This document shows positions 10,901 through 22,757 of a stretch of 64,000 bases of DNA, piece after piece; the stretch's first letter is position 1, and each line of letters opens with the position of its first letter. The position numbers and the translations under genes are program-made. The notes under the pieces were generated by a model, which did not search any database, had not been told where the DNA came from, and was given only the letters and a program-made list of their open reading frames with translations. Location: the NCBI RefSeq assembly GCF_002078875.1, contig NC_034412.1:12276995-12340994 (forward strand), in the 5' to 3' direction. Origin of the DNA: Numida meleagris. Lineage: Eukaryota > Chordata > Aves > Galliformes > Numididae.

Positions 10901-13900
10901 ATGAGCCTCATGATCAGGTCATTAAGGCCTACTATTACCCTCAGAGACCTGACACTAATACTGTTCTACTGAATCTGAAAAAAATGGGTCAGGAATCCTT
11001 TCCTGGTTTGTATTAGGATCGTTATTATACATGAGCAGAAAGAAAGTGCAAAACAGGTAGACAATGATATTCATAATCTTTGATGCAGTACTTCTGGGAC
11101 ATTAGTACCATAGGATGCTTGTACAGAACATCTGAGATCATTCTCTAAAGATACTGCTAGATAACGTAGCATCTAGGGACTCAAAAATACATCTGCAATA
11201 ACAGAACTGCTATTCTGCCCACAAATACTGCTATTTATAAGTGATACAATTAATAAAAGCTCCTAACTTCTATACAAATCAGTATGCTTACCATGTTTTG
11301 TGACAAAAGCCTTGGTCAGATACTGCTTTTGAAAGTATCATATCTCATTCCCATTGTGATAAGTAAGCTTTAGCGTGATTTAGTCAAAGATCCTTTTCAG
11401 ATACTTCTTTTGCAAATGTCATATGAAACAGCAATTTAAAAAGTACTTTTTTATGATAAGGGACTGCAAAGCTCATTGCTCCCCCTCAGCCCCTTACACC
11501 CATTAATATCACAGTCACATTGTGTTTGAAAATGCTTTCTTCCTTCACTACAAGCACTGAAAAGTCATCCTCGACTCTGAAAATCAAACGTATACTCTGT
11601 TCTCAGCCAATGATTATTACAATGATAGAGATAAGCATTGTGCTGGTCAGGTTATATTCTCAGCAACGCTTCTGCACAGCCATAAGGAACAGATTTACAA
11701 TGATAAGCATACATAGGTATAACAGAAAGCAAAATTTGGGTATCAGAAAATTATTACCAAAACTTTGGGAAGAAATAGCACACAACCTGACTTTCAAGTT
11801 TGAGAGGAGTTTTGCAGGACTGACAGTCAAAATATATTTATTAACTGAGCAAATTAGTTGGATGTATGTAGCATACGAAAATCCCTAAACACGCTGCTGC
11901 TTCTCTACAACAAACAGCAATTTTAAAATGTCACTGTTACTAAATAATTAGTCAACTTAATAGCTTGACTGGACTAAAACCCATGATGGGATTATGAAAT
12001 AGTCAGCTAGCAAGAGTACACTTAGGAAAGCACTTGCATACAGCTTATTAAAGAGATGTGACAGTAGCTTAGAGTGTGACCTACCATGGCTTCAAGGACT
12101 CTGCTGCTTACTGTCCAAGATAATGGTGAAAGCACAGGGAAGGGTGACAAGGCTGATCTACCAATAGATTTCCTATATCACATTTTCCTCACTGTGCTTA
12201 TCGATCAGTATCTCTGAAGTGCTGCTAAGGTGGCAGTGGACTATTCCGGGTGCAAATGCAGACCACCAGAATTTCTGATACCACACTTTCCAAAAGCAGT
12301 AAGAGTGATGGAATGCAAATGACATTGCTGGGACTGCGGGAAGAGCAGCTGAGGTAGACTGTGTGGGTGGCAAGGTTAGCGAGGAGTTATCTGTAGTGAC
12401 TGACTCAACTTAAAAACATTAGAGTGGCTATCCTATACTTAAATATACCACGCTGTACGTTACACTATTAGCTGAAGACATCAAAGTATGTTTTAAGCTT
12501 TATTAAAATGTGCCTCACTTTTTCTTTTAAATTATGCATTAGTATCCTCATTTTACAAATCAGGTTAAGTAGTTCATCTGAGATCTCACAATGCTAAGAA
12601 CCACACAATCAACTAAATGTAAATATCTCCACAATGAACTGGTCACAGGAGTTGTGACCTAAAGAGAAGTTATTTAGATGTTAGTTTAAAACATAACAGA
12701 ATGTATCAAAAAAACAGTGAATAATCAAATGTTTACACCTACATAAATTCGAGACATGGCACATATAACTTGGTCATGAAGACCAGGGCAGGATATTGAT
12801 TTTTGTTACATTTATAAAAATATCCTATTTGTATAGCATAACAGCATTTTCCAGAAAGCAATTTATTTCAGCTAGATGCTTAATTTTTTCCCTTACAAGG
12901 CCATCTTTTGAAAAAGTCTTTGAAATTAGCCATCATCAATCCATTTGTGCTGCTCCCATTACTGCTACTGCCCTTGTTTATCAAAAGGCCACTCTCTGTC
13001 AGGTTAGCTCTTATGCCCAGACCCCCAAGGAAATGTTCACAGCTAAGCACAGCACTCAATACTGCCTGCAATAGGGCCACTCCGGGCAAGCTGCACACAT
13101 GAAAATGAAAATCCCATTAACTGGAGCAGTTGTCTCCAAATTCCCCCACTGGCAAGGCTGACTAGCATGCAAGTAACCAGTACAGGTTGCTGCACAGCGC
13201 TGAGTGGCACAGAGACGTGAACACTCCAACGGAGGCATGTGCAGGGGAATGCAAAGTGATTTAATTTAGTTCAGAGTGAAGGAGGGTTAAGTCAAGTGAC
13301 TGCACATTTGCCACGGGCTAGGAGCTCACAGAGATGCTCAGCTGACACATGGTGACTTGTTAAAATGGGAGTCTCGTCACTGCATAGCTTTCAGTGAATT
13401 CAATTCACACATCTCCTAATATGAAATAAATCTGCCCTATTTCATTTTGCTTAAGTAAGTAAATGCAGCAAACTGTTTTCTCTTGATGGAAAGAGATGCT
13501 TGTTTTAAATACATATAGTGCAAAACACTCCATCTGTAAGGTCAGAATTAAAATTTGCCGCCTAAACTGAAACTCTGGAGCCAAAGGGACCTAAAAAACT
13601 TAAGACTTACTTTTTTCAAAATATGTCTCTAGATTATTTATTTTAATAAATTATTTCATACATTCAATTTCATTCTGGCCATCTGGTATACCTGCAGTTC
13701 ATATTAGTGGTGACCATTTGTTAATGTATGATGAGATGTTGCAAGGAGACTGACGAAATGAACTACAGAGCATCAAGAGAGCAAATACTTGCAGTGTAAA
13801 AAGGGATCATTTTTTGCTCACGACAAAAATATTAGAGACAGGACTCTACTGCATCAGAAAGGAAGGACAGCATTTTGGATTGCAAAACATTGTCATTTCT

Positions 13901-16900
13901 GCACACATGTACATGGGGATCCCACACTTTTTAAAATGCACCAGATCACTTCTGCTTGAGGATACAAGAAAGGTTTTAAAAAGTGATGTTGAATTTAAGC
14001 AAGTAGTCTTATAGCTGCTGTCATTTGAAACATATCAGTGTTCTTCATCACACCATAACAATGCTAAAAGATCCATTTTCAAGTGAGTTTTTGCAGTGAC
14101 AAATTTTAAAACACTTTGCAGTAATAGTTTAAGCTAGTTGGTTAAATCGTATTGATCCATAAGGCTTGGCACCTTGCAGAAAAGCAGATTACACACCAAT
14201 TTTCTTCTCTGCAATGAAAATAAGAGATTGAAATAAGCATTATAATTTAAAGATCTTGCTGGAGAATTTATTTTCAATTCAGATAAAAATATGTTGTTTC
14301 CATTCATATTAAAAGCTAAATCTTCTGCCTTATTATCCAAAACATTTTATTGGAGAAATAGCAGTTTTGCTAATAAACTTCTTCCTCATTTTGTAAACAA
14401 TTAAATGAAAAGATAACCTAGCAATCTCCTGTGAAAGAGAGTTGCTTTTAAGCTGCATCATTGAAGTGCTAAATAAAACAAAATTCAGACAGCAAATCAA
14501 ATCAAGCTATTCACAAGCTTCTTTTTAATTATTTAAACAACACGGTTTCACAAACTTGTCTAGTGTTTTACTTATGGGGACACAGAGGCTAAATACGAAC
14601 ACCAGCTGTCTGACTTCACTTTGTTGTTTCTCTGAAGCATGTCCAATCACTGCAGTTCAGCACCAGGCACATCAATGCAGAAAAGCAGTCCTTTCAACAC
14701 GTTATCACAGAAGCTGATGAGAAGCACTCTTTGTCAGCACTGATAGTATCCTAATAACCATGAACACTTAGACATTCGCTTACTGTATGCCACTGCAGGC
14801 ATAACTATACCAGTCTACAAGATAAACTGGAAGCTGTGCAGAACTCCAGCAGGCACCTGTGGATGTGAGGCTTGCAGTGTCTTTAGTCATGAAGTACAGA
14901 AGTGCTCCCTTAACGAGCAGGTAAACGAACCCAGTGCCAGAGTAAATTAACAGACTGTGTAAGAAACAGATGGTGTATGGTGATGGTAAAATTTCTGAAT
15001 ATCTCAGCATCAAAAGAATAAAGGTGTTAATGCTTTTATTGTGTTGTTTTTGCTTTTGCCCCAATCTGGATAGCAGATTGTATTTCCAGAATGTTCTAGT
15101 TTGCAATCAGAGGGCGATTGCATGTTTGGATAAATAAGATGCATATAACAAATAATAGAATTTTTGTGACAGAGTTGCTGTAGAAGCTGAAAATGTCCTT
15201 CAACACCCTTTAAAAAGGCCTTTTCTATTTTTAAATGCATTGTTTTCTCAAAAGAGATACTACATTGCCAGTAATAAAATAAATCTTAAATCTCAATCTT
15301 AAACACTTGCAACAGCCTTGAATAAAAGAAGCTATACATGTTCCGGTAGGTGTTCCCAGATGCCATGCATTATTTCCTGTAAGAGAAAACAGCATAATGT
15401 TGGGTGTATTAGTTCCCTCCCAAACATACAGCAAGCAGCACTTTCAACTCGCTGTAACCTACTCATATCCAGGAGAACTTCAGTCTGAAACACCCATATG
15501 CAGACTGACAGTGCATCACAGTACTCCTGTCTCATTTTTTCAGACTTGTAAAAATGCATTTAATCTGATTTCCATTTTTTTTTTTGCAATAATTTGCAAA
15601 AAGTAATAGGTGTGCAACTGTAACAAGGCAAAGTTTTGCAACCTGTTGTTTTCTTATATTCTAGTACGAAGAGAATAAATTAAAAGAAATAATGATGAGA
15701 TGTTTTCTAAATATGATAATAGTTCATCAAGAATAGGTCATTAACTTCAAGGAACATTGGGACAAATAGTGTGAAGCTGTAACTCCACTGATGTGAAAGG
15801 CAGACTTTCCATGAATTATCACGCTTACGTTTTGATCCCTTTGTCAACGTCTCTTATTTAAAAAGATGATCAATTCCCTCTTCTTCCACTTCCCAACTAC
15901 TTCTTTTGAAAATTTTAACATCATTCCTAGCATTCCACTTTACAGAGTAGATATTTGGGCTGCAGATACTTCAAAAGTCTGCTACCCAGAAAATACTAAA
16001 TGCCTTTAACGATATGCTTTTTTTCTTCTTTTTCTTTTCTGAATTTGAGGAAAAAACTTTTTTAGTTCTCATGGCATTAAATGAAACATTTTTCTTGCAA
16101 ACAGTTGGGCAGAGATCAACAGTCCACCTGATCTTTCCTACAGATTACTTTTGTCTAGAACAGGTTGTTTGGTTTTTTTTATTGTTTTGGTTTTTTACAC
16201 TGACTGATCAGAACATTTTTTAATAAAATAATAAAATTTTTTAGATCAAAAAATCAGTACATTATTTCCAACATTAGTTTCTTTTCAATCTTGTCAAAAC
16301 TACTTTAATACTGTTTTTATAATTAGTAACCTTAAGGCAACACACACAACGAATAATATACCCAAAAATGTTTTATCATTGACATAAACATCATATCCAG
16401 AAAGATTTAGAAGAGATAGCTGAAGTGTCAAACTGAGTAACAAAGCTGGAGGCAACCCACTGAGAAGTGACTCAGGTAATTTGTAGGCAAAAGACAAAAA
16501 TGTTACATTACTCTCTCAGACCTTGCCCTTTTTTCTTTTACAATTCTAATTAACTTTTTTTTTTAAAGGTCATAGGGAACTGCACTGTACAGAATTTGCT
16601 AATTAAGAGATGAGTTCCTAAAAAAAATTATTTGAACAGAAAAAGATGGAAAAAAAAATGTAAAGAAAATACATGGAAGCATTGCTGTGCTTGCAGCACC
16701 CTACAGTACCTTGAGGCCCTTGTGAATTTCTTTCTTAAGTACCATCAATTAAAGTGCATGCTAAATTACTGATGTTTTGTGTATGTTTGTTTTATAAAAT
16801 CTCCCATTTTGTAAGATTTACATCCAAGAAGATAACTTCACTGGATGAGAATTAGTGATGGAAAGTAGGCCGAATATTTCTATACAGTTATGAAGAAAGT

Positions 16901-18980
16901 CCAAGGACAATGTTTTCTCTTTCCTACAATAAATATTGATAGATCACAAACACCTTTAAAATAAAAAAATTATTATTTCATGTCCTTAACACTTTTGTAT
17001 TCCAGTCTTCTTCTACTCAAGTGTTTTAATAAAAGGAAATTATTCTGGGGAAACCTATAACCAAACTAAGGCCACTTAAAATAATCTAGTCCAGAAAATT
17101 GAGGAGTTGTGTCACTATTTGATTTGACTAATGGAAGAGAGTCACAATGCTTCAGAACTAAAAGAGAGATATGCAGATGAAACGTTTCATTTTCTATCAA
17201 GAGCACTACAGGTAATTCATCCACTTGCAAAAATAAATTTAAATAAGATTTATAAAAATTCAAATGCAGTATATCTGCACTTATCTTTACTAAGCGCTCA
17301 GATGCGCCCATTCATGAACGTATCACTGCTAGTGGAGACTCCCTGCTGTTCTGCATATGCATTTATGGCTCATGTTCTTTACATTAGTTAAATACCACCA
17401 CAACAACTGGAAAAATCTTCAAGAATTTCAGAAGCAAAAGTTAAGAAATAACAAATAGTAGGTGGAAATAAAATAAGAGGCTTCAGAAAACTTGTACTGC
17501 CTGAGATTAAAATGTACTGATGTTCTTTCTTATGAACTGAATCCGGTTTTATATCCATCAAGGAAAAGGTGTCTTGTTAACTAGCATACAGTAAACAATT
17601 CAAAGTAAAAACCCTTGTGACAGAAGGACACCTACACAAGGGAAAGCAGGACAAGGCAAACTGAAAGAGCACGACAATATTCGGTTTAAGTATCTAAATC
17701 AATACAGTATATTGTATAGCCCAGTGAAACTTCCACAGAGCAACTTGGGCCCTCTGTCTGCCAGCTTATTGACCAAAACACACATTGAGTTACATGCCCC
17801 TGTGAGTGGAGGAAACTCACAATTTACTGTCTTCAGCAAGTTTTTACTTATTTTTAACCATACATTAACTATCACAAAGCAAAAGCACATTCTTTTTCCT
17901 AAAGAAGGCAAACAAAACGGTTTTTGATGCTGATAAAATAAATTCAAAACTATTTTTAAAAGAGCTAAAATTAAATACCTTGGAAGGAAGGAATTGACAA
18001 TAAAAATATAAGGAACTAGAAAATTATTTGAAGGAAATAACTATCACTAAAAGAAACCACTGCTGACGGTAATTAAATGATTACACTAACAACCCTCATG
18101 TAATACCTTTGGTAAGTGACAACTCAAAAAAGAAAAATCATGGCACTACCTCTGCATTTGGGTTTCTCTCTGCATTAGATATACACTTAAAAATTAGCCC
18201 AATATTTCTGCATCACGTTGCTTTTTATTTTACATTTACTAGCATAAGTTCATTTTAAGATGTAAAGATTTCAAGATCACAATAAATGCTGTTATTGCTA
18301 TCATTGTTGTTTCATATCATTGGTGCAATAAACCACATTCCCAGAAAGTTCAATTTAATTAAGTCTATTATGTCTAGCATAAAGCATGCATCTAAATCAG
18401 TATTATTTGCCATACACATAAATATAACGTACCAGCCTACTTTCATTCTGTCCCTTCCACAAAGATATTTAACATTTAACTGCCCAAGAAAACATACAGT
18501 GCGTTTAAGATCTCATCTTTACAAAGACAAAATTGGTGCAAGTTAAAGCTGTCAGAAGACTAGATCTCTTATAGTATTTTTTACTGTGTATAGGCTTAAG
18601 CTTCCTCACAGTGTATCTCATGATATAGTATCTGACAGAGACATAACTTGAACATTTGGCCTTACTTACTTCAGCATTTACCAAAAACTTTATAGTTGAT
18701 TAAAACAGAACACCAAAAATATCTTTCATCATCTGTAACTGCCAGGCAAAAAAAAAAATCACCATCTAGATTTAAATTGAACTGTGCCACTTGTGTAGGA
18801 ATTTAGTGCAACTCTTGTCTGCTTTGAATGAATCAATGCCTAAAACATGGTCACACTATCAAGTCCGAATTTTACAGCAATACACTAATTAAGAGAATTA
18901 CCTCTTTGTTTCCCTAAATGTTGGGTAAGGTATCAAATGTCACCTAAAGGTGATAAACAGAAAGCCAGCTTGTTACTCAC
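7950..18980 (-). other. DNER: DNER intron 4
   Basis: An intron of about 11.0 kb. It holds the triple 20-bp repeat at 9176-9240 and a slightly GC-richer patch at about 12900-13380. No CR1, LTR or DNA transposon was recognised. A plus-strand 122-codon ORF at 11520-11888 has no recognisable domain and is judged random. Confidence 0.85.
9176..9240. repeat. Triple perfect 20-bp repeat with AP-1-type sites
   Basis: TTGCATGAGTCAGTTAAATA occurs three times without mismatch, at 9176-9195, 9196-9215 and 9221-9240. The first two are adjacent; the third follows a 5-base spacer. Each copy holds TGAGTCA, the consensus AP-1 (TRE) site, at 9181-9187, 9201-9207 and 9226-9232. The cluster is in intron 4, about 1.2 kb upstream of exon 5 in gene direction. 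Regulatory use is inference. Confidence 0.9.
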
Positions 18981-19147
18981 CGATAAAGTAGTTGTTTCCT
19001 AATGCAAGCATTTCGTCAGGAAGTACAAGTCCACCCAGTGCCTGCAGGAGAGTGACACTTCTGCCATCAATAAGTGAACACTGCTTAAATCCAGCAGTTG
19101 TCACCTTCCATAACAGGATAAGGGAAGCAGTAGCATCTTGTCTTATT
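18981..19147 (-). CDS. DNER: DNER exon 4: central non-EGF ectodomain segment
   Basis: This exon has 167 bases: one base completing a lysine codon, 55 codons, then one base (phase 2 in, phase 1 out). Acceptor CTTAG lies at 19152-19148 and the strong donor G|GTGAGT begins at 18980. The peptide runs I-R-Q-D-A-T-A-S-L-I-L-L-W-K-V, then QCSLIDGRSVT and LALGNNYFI, nearly identical to human DNER as remembered. This lies in the region between EGF2 and EGF3 that is not an EGF fold; I know no named domain for it. One cysteine (local residue 23) may pair with the exon 3 cysteine. The frame stays open upstream of the acceptor, so an ATG-based ORF call would overextend it. Confidence 0.95.
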
Positions 19148-21605
19148 CTAAGAAAATAAATGACAAGAATACTTACACTGAGGGAAATTGGTCTTGTAAT
19201 AAAGTACATCAAAACAAAAGCTTATTATCAGAGGAGGAGAACTTAAATATGGCAAATATGGAATCAGGAAAAAGCATGACAACTTTTATCACTTCCACAA
19301 AATTAAAAATAATAATGTATCAACAGTAACATTTGTATAATGGTATACATTAAAATAGATCTAATCATACAGGGTCTCAATTTCCCATACTGAAGGCCAC
19401 CAACTTACAGTCCAATAACTGTTTTATATAAAACACTACCTAACAGTAGTCTTTTTCACAATTTGTATTTATGCCTTTTTAAATATAATCTCCATTTTAC
19501 AGCTAGAATGCTATCATTTTCTGCAGTTGAAACACATCTAGCCCTCCTATCTGCTGAAGAACATCCAATGTTCTTTCAATACATGGGATGCTGGTAGAAA
19601 TCCTCTTTCGTTTGCTATACCAGGTTGAAGGTTCAGAACAGTTTATTCTTGTAAATCAAATGAGTCGTGTAATGCTCCCAAGGTCACTGAGTCCGTGGTG
19701 CCTTCCTGAATATTGACAGGTTGGATAAACATATACAACTGCTTATGTGTTGTCAGATCCACTAGGGAGCACTATATCTATATTGGTGTTGCTTTCCTCT
19801 CAGGATACTTTTTTCCACTGATTTCAATAAAGAAAAAATAAAAATCTGTAATATTACTGGCAAGATCCCAAAAATTTGCGTTAATTTCACCTAAATGGAT
19901 CACCACTGAGTACAACCAATCCTCCAGACGTTCAATCATAAATCACAACCATCCCACTGCTGAAATACCGCTAATTCTCTCTTGCTGAAAAGAAGCCCCC
20001 AGATACCAGAAGTGGATGCTCTGTTGCACAATTTCCTCTGCTAAAATTGTTTCTATTCTACAAAAGCACAGAGTGGTGTCTACCTTGACATTTTTTTAAA
20101 TTTTATTTTTATATTATATTTTTATAAAATATTTTATATACATGTGTATTAATTTATTTATTTGACAAGAAATGTAAAGTTTTCTCATTATATTTGACAT
20201 GAGTTGATAAAATGTGACCAGAGCAGATAAGTGAATTTTTGGATCAACTTTAACATTAAACCCTATTGCTATCCCCAGAGCTGAATGTCTCGTTTTCAGT
20301 TTCAACTTCTTCTAATATGACAGCAACCATTTAGGCCACCCATAACAACCAAAGAGAAGAAAATTACTGAACAGAATTTTTTGTTGTTGTTTATATATTC
20401 AGTCATTGAACCAGAAATGTTATTTAGGTCTTTAACAAAGGAAATACAGAGGAATAAAGATAGATACCAACTTGCATTAATCTGCCAACATAAAATACTA
20501 CTGAAGGTACACGGTATAAAAATGACCAAAACCAACCATATGTACTCTGCAAACTCATTTATAATGAGGACATTCCACCATGGGTCTTAAATACAGCCAC
20601 AGAATCTACAAACTGCAGCTTATTTTTTATTTTAAAAAAAAAAAAAAAACACAGCAAAGCACACACATTCACAGATCTCTTCCCTACTTAAGCTTCTGGT
20701 GAATGAGAACAATAAAAAGTCCCATGGGAAGCGTAGGACAGCTCCCACGTTTAACAGTTACTGCTCCAAACTGTCTGCAGCTTGTCTGCTTGCAGCAGTT
20801 TGTTTTTTCCAGTGAGCATGGCCTTTTTTTAACTGAAAGCTGGCATTCTGAAAGATAAGATGACAGTATGAGAAAAGCAGGCTATTTTGGGAAAATCTGA
20901 GCCTAAAATTGCAGTAAAGCTGTGAGCCAGAGAAGAACTGTGTTGGCAGATTTTTATTTGAAATAAAGTTTTCCATAGAAAATACCTCATCTAAGCTGAC
21001 AGAATCAGATCTTTCTAGGAAGTCAGGTTCTGTTAATTAAAAGTTACTAAGCAAGCATTTTATTGAAAAAGCATGAGTTTGTAAGTGTTTGACAGAATAA
21101 ATTCCAATTTTTGAAAAATTTTGTTTGTAAGACATTCACATCAAAGATTTCAGCTGATTGATGACACCCAAAGCGATACTGCAGAAAGTAACTACAAAAA
21201 TAAAGCATAAAATAAGTACAATTAATTAATCAGTAACTCCTTTCCACCAACAAGTGCATCTTCAGATTAAAGAAAAAAAGCATTCACTGCATGAAAGAGA
21301 AAGGGAACATCACATCTTTTCAAAACTGACATTTCAGAATCTTTGCCCTAATTCCTAATGCATTTGGATGGCTCAGAGACAGTTTACATGCTTACATCTT
21401 CTGAAACATTAAATATGTGGGAGAAGTTACACCAAGCAAAGAGCTGTCGTGGCGGTGCTAGATGCCTGAAGGCTGTCTGAAATTCTTTCATGTACTTTTA
21501 ACCATTTGACAAAACTGAGTATCTAAAAAACAGTTTCTAAAATACCCGGGCAAATTAAAAGAAAAACGTTTTTATATTCCATAAGATACAAAAAAATATT
21601 TTTAC
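19148..21605 (-). other. DNER: DNER intron 3
   Basis: The shortest complete intron in the window, about 2.5 kb. It contains a very AT-rich tract near 20090-20150 and a 16-base A run at 20634-20649. No gene or named repeat is visible. Confidence 0.85.
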
Positions 21606-21700
21606 TTTATTGATGTATTCTGTGGAACTTCAAAGGAGACAAGACGGCCTCCAGCAGAGGTATTGGAACTGGCATTTCCACAAGCCACATCTGGAAGTAT
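21606..21700 (-). CDS. DNER: DNER exon 3: N-glycan-rich segment after EGF2
   Basis: This exon has 95 bases: 31 codons plus two bases (phase 0 in, phase 2 out). The acceptor is a clear TTTTATTTTCAG ending at 21701. The donor, AA|GTAAAA with GT at 21605-21604, is weak, lacking G at -1 and +5. The peptide contains PDVACGNASSNTSAGGR and VSFEVPQNTSI, matching human DNER closely. Three N-glycosylation sequons (NAS, NTS, NTS) lie within about 21 residues, so this loop is probably heavily glycosylated. One cysteine is present at local residue 7. It is too short to stand out as an ORF and was found by matching frame and homology between exons 2 and 4. Confidence 0.93.
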
Positions 21701-22310
21701 CTGAAAATAAAAATAGTTTTATTTAATACTGAAACACAAAACATGACCAGAGAAAATATGAAAGATTTTTTTTAAATAGCACTAATAATACAGCAATCAT
21801 CTTTTAATGATGGACCAAAACATTCACTAAGGTATTTATGCTATCATTAAACTATACGAAAATTCATACATCCTTTTTGTTTTAACAAAACCTTCCTTTA
21901 CATGAGCATGGACTTATAAAGGTATCTTCCTTTAAAAGTGATCATATACCTAGAAAAAGATGAATGGGCTTCTAGTCTTGTGAATTATTAATTAAAGCTC
22001 TAACATTTGCCACTTCTATAGCATATTGCATCACTAACAGGAGATTTTTGAGGATTTATAACAGCAGACACTGATATTTTCTTTCTATTATATTGAAATA
22101 TGTTTTGTTTTTTTTCAAACTCAGATTACTTGTAAACATATTCTCCCTCTTGCTCTAACAAGACCTTTCAACTAATGGTGTTTTCAGATGGAGAAAAGTG
22201 TCCAACACAGTTGAGAGTAAAGGAACTTATTCGCCAAGTCCCCGACAACCAGCTGGTGTGGAAATCATGAACTAGATCAAGACACTATACAGAATGCCAT
22301 ACAACACTAA

Positions 22311-22757
22311 GAATCATAGAATCATAGAATGGCTTGGGCTGGAAGGGACCTTAGCAATCATCTACATCTAGTTCCAACCTCACCATCGTGGGCTGGTTGC
22401 CCCCCACCAGATCAGACCGCCCAGGGCCCCATCCAACTTGGCCTTCTACATCTCCAGGGATGGGGCATCCATAACCTCTCTGCACAGCAGTGCCAGGACC
22501 TCACACCTTCTGGGTAAAGAATTTCTTCATAATATCTAACCTAATCTCTCCTCTTCTCATTTTAAACCATTCCCTCTTGTCCTATCACTATCAGATCACG
22601 TAAGAAGCCAGCCTCTCCTGTTTATAAGCTCCCTTCAAGTACTGGAAGGCCACAATGAGGTATCCCCACAGCCTTCTCCAGACTGAACAAGACCAGCTCC
22701 CTCAGTCTGTCTTCATAGGAGGTGGCCTCCTCTGGATCTGCTCCAACAGATCCATGT
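22311..22757 (-). mobile_element. CR1 LINE, 3' part
   Basis: Tail complement GAATCATAGAATCATAGAAT is followed by GGCTTGGGCTGGAAGGGACC and a long stretch of CR1 3' sequence, including the end of the reverse transcriptase region (phrases such as CCCTCTTGTCCTATCACTA and CCAGACTGAACAAGACCAGC). About 450 bp are retained. Several small gaps and substitutions relative to the copy at 63116 show decay. It lies in intron 2 in the same orientation as DNER. Confidence 0.93.

Noticed and set aside
11520..11888. 122-codon plus-strand ORF
   Set aside because: AT-rich composition, no domain, inside intron 4, no splice or promoter context; length is within chance expectation.
14780..15106. 108-codon minus-strand ORF with hydrophobic stretches
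   Set aside because: No family resemblance; the hydrophobicity follows from T-rich codons in an AT-rich intron.
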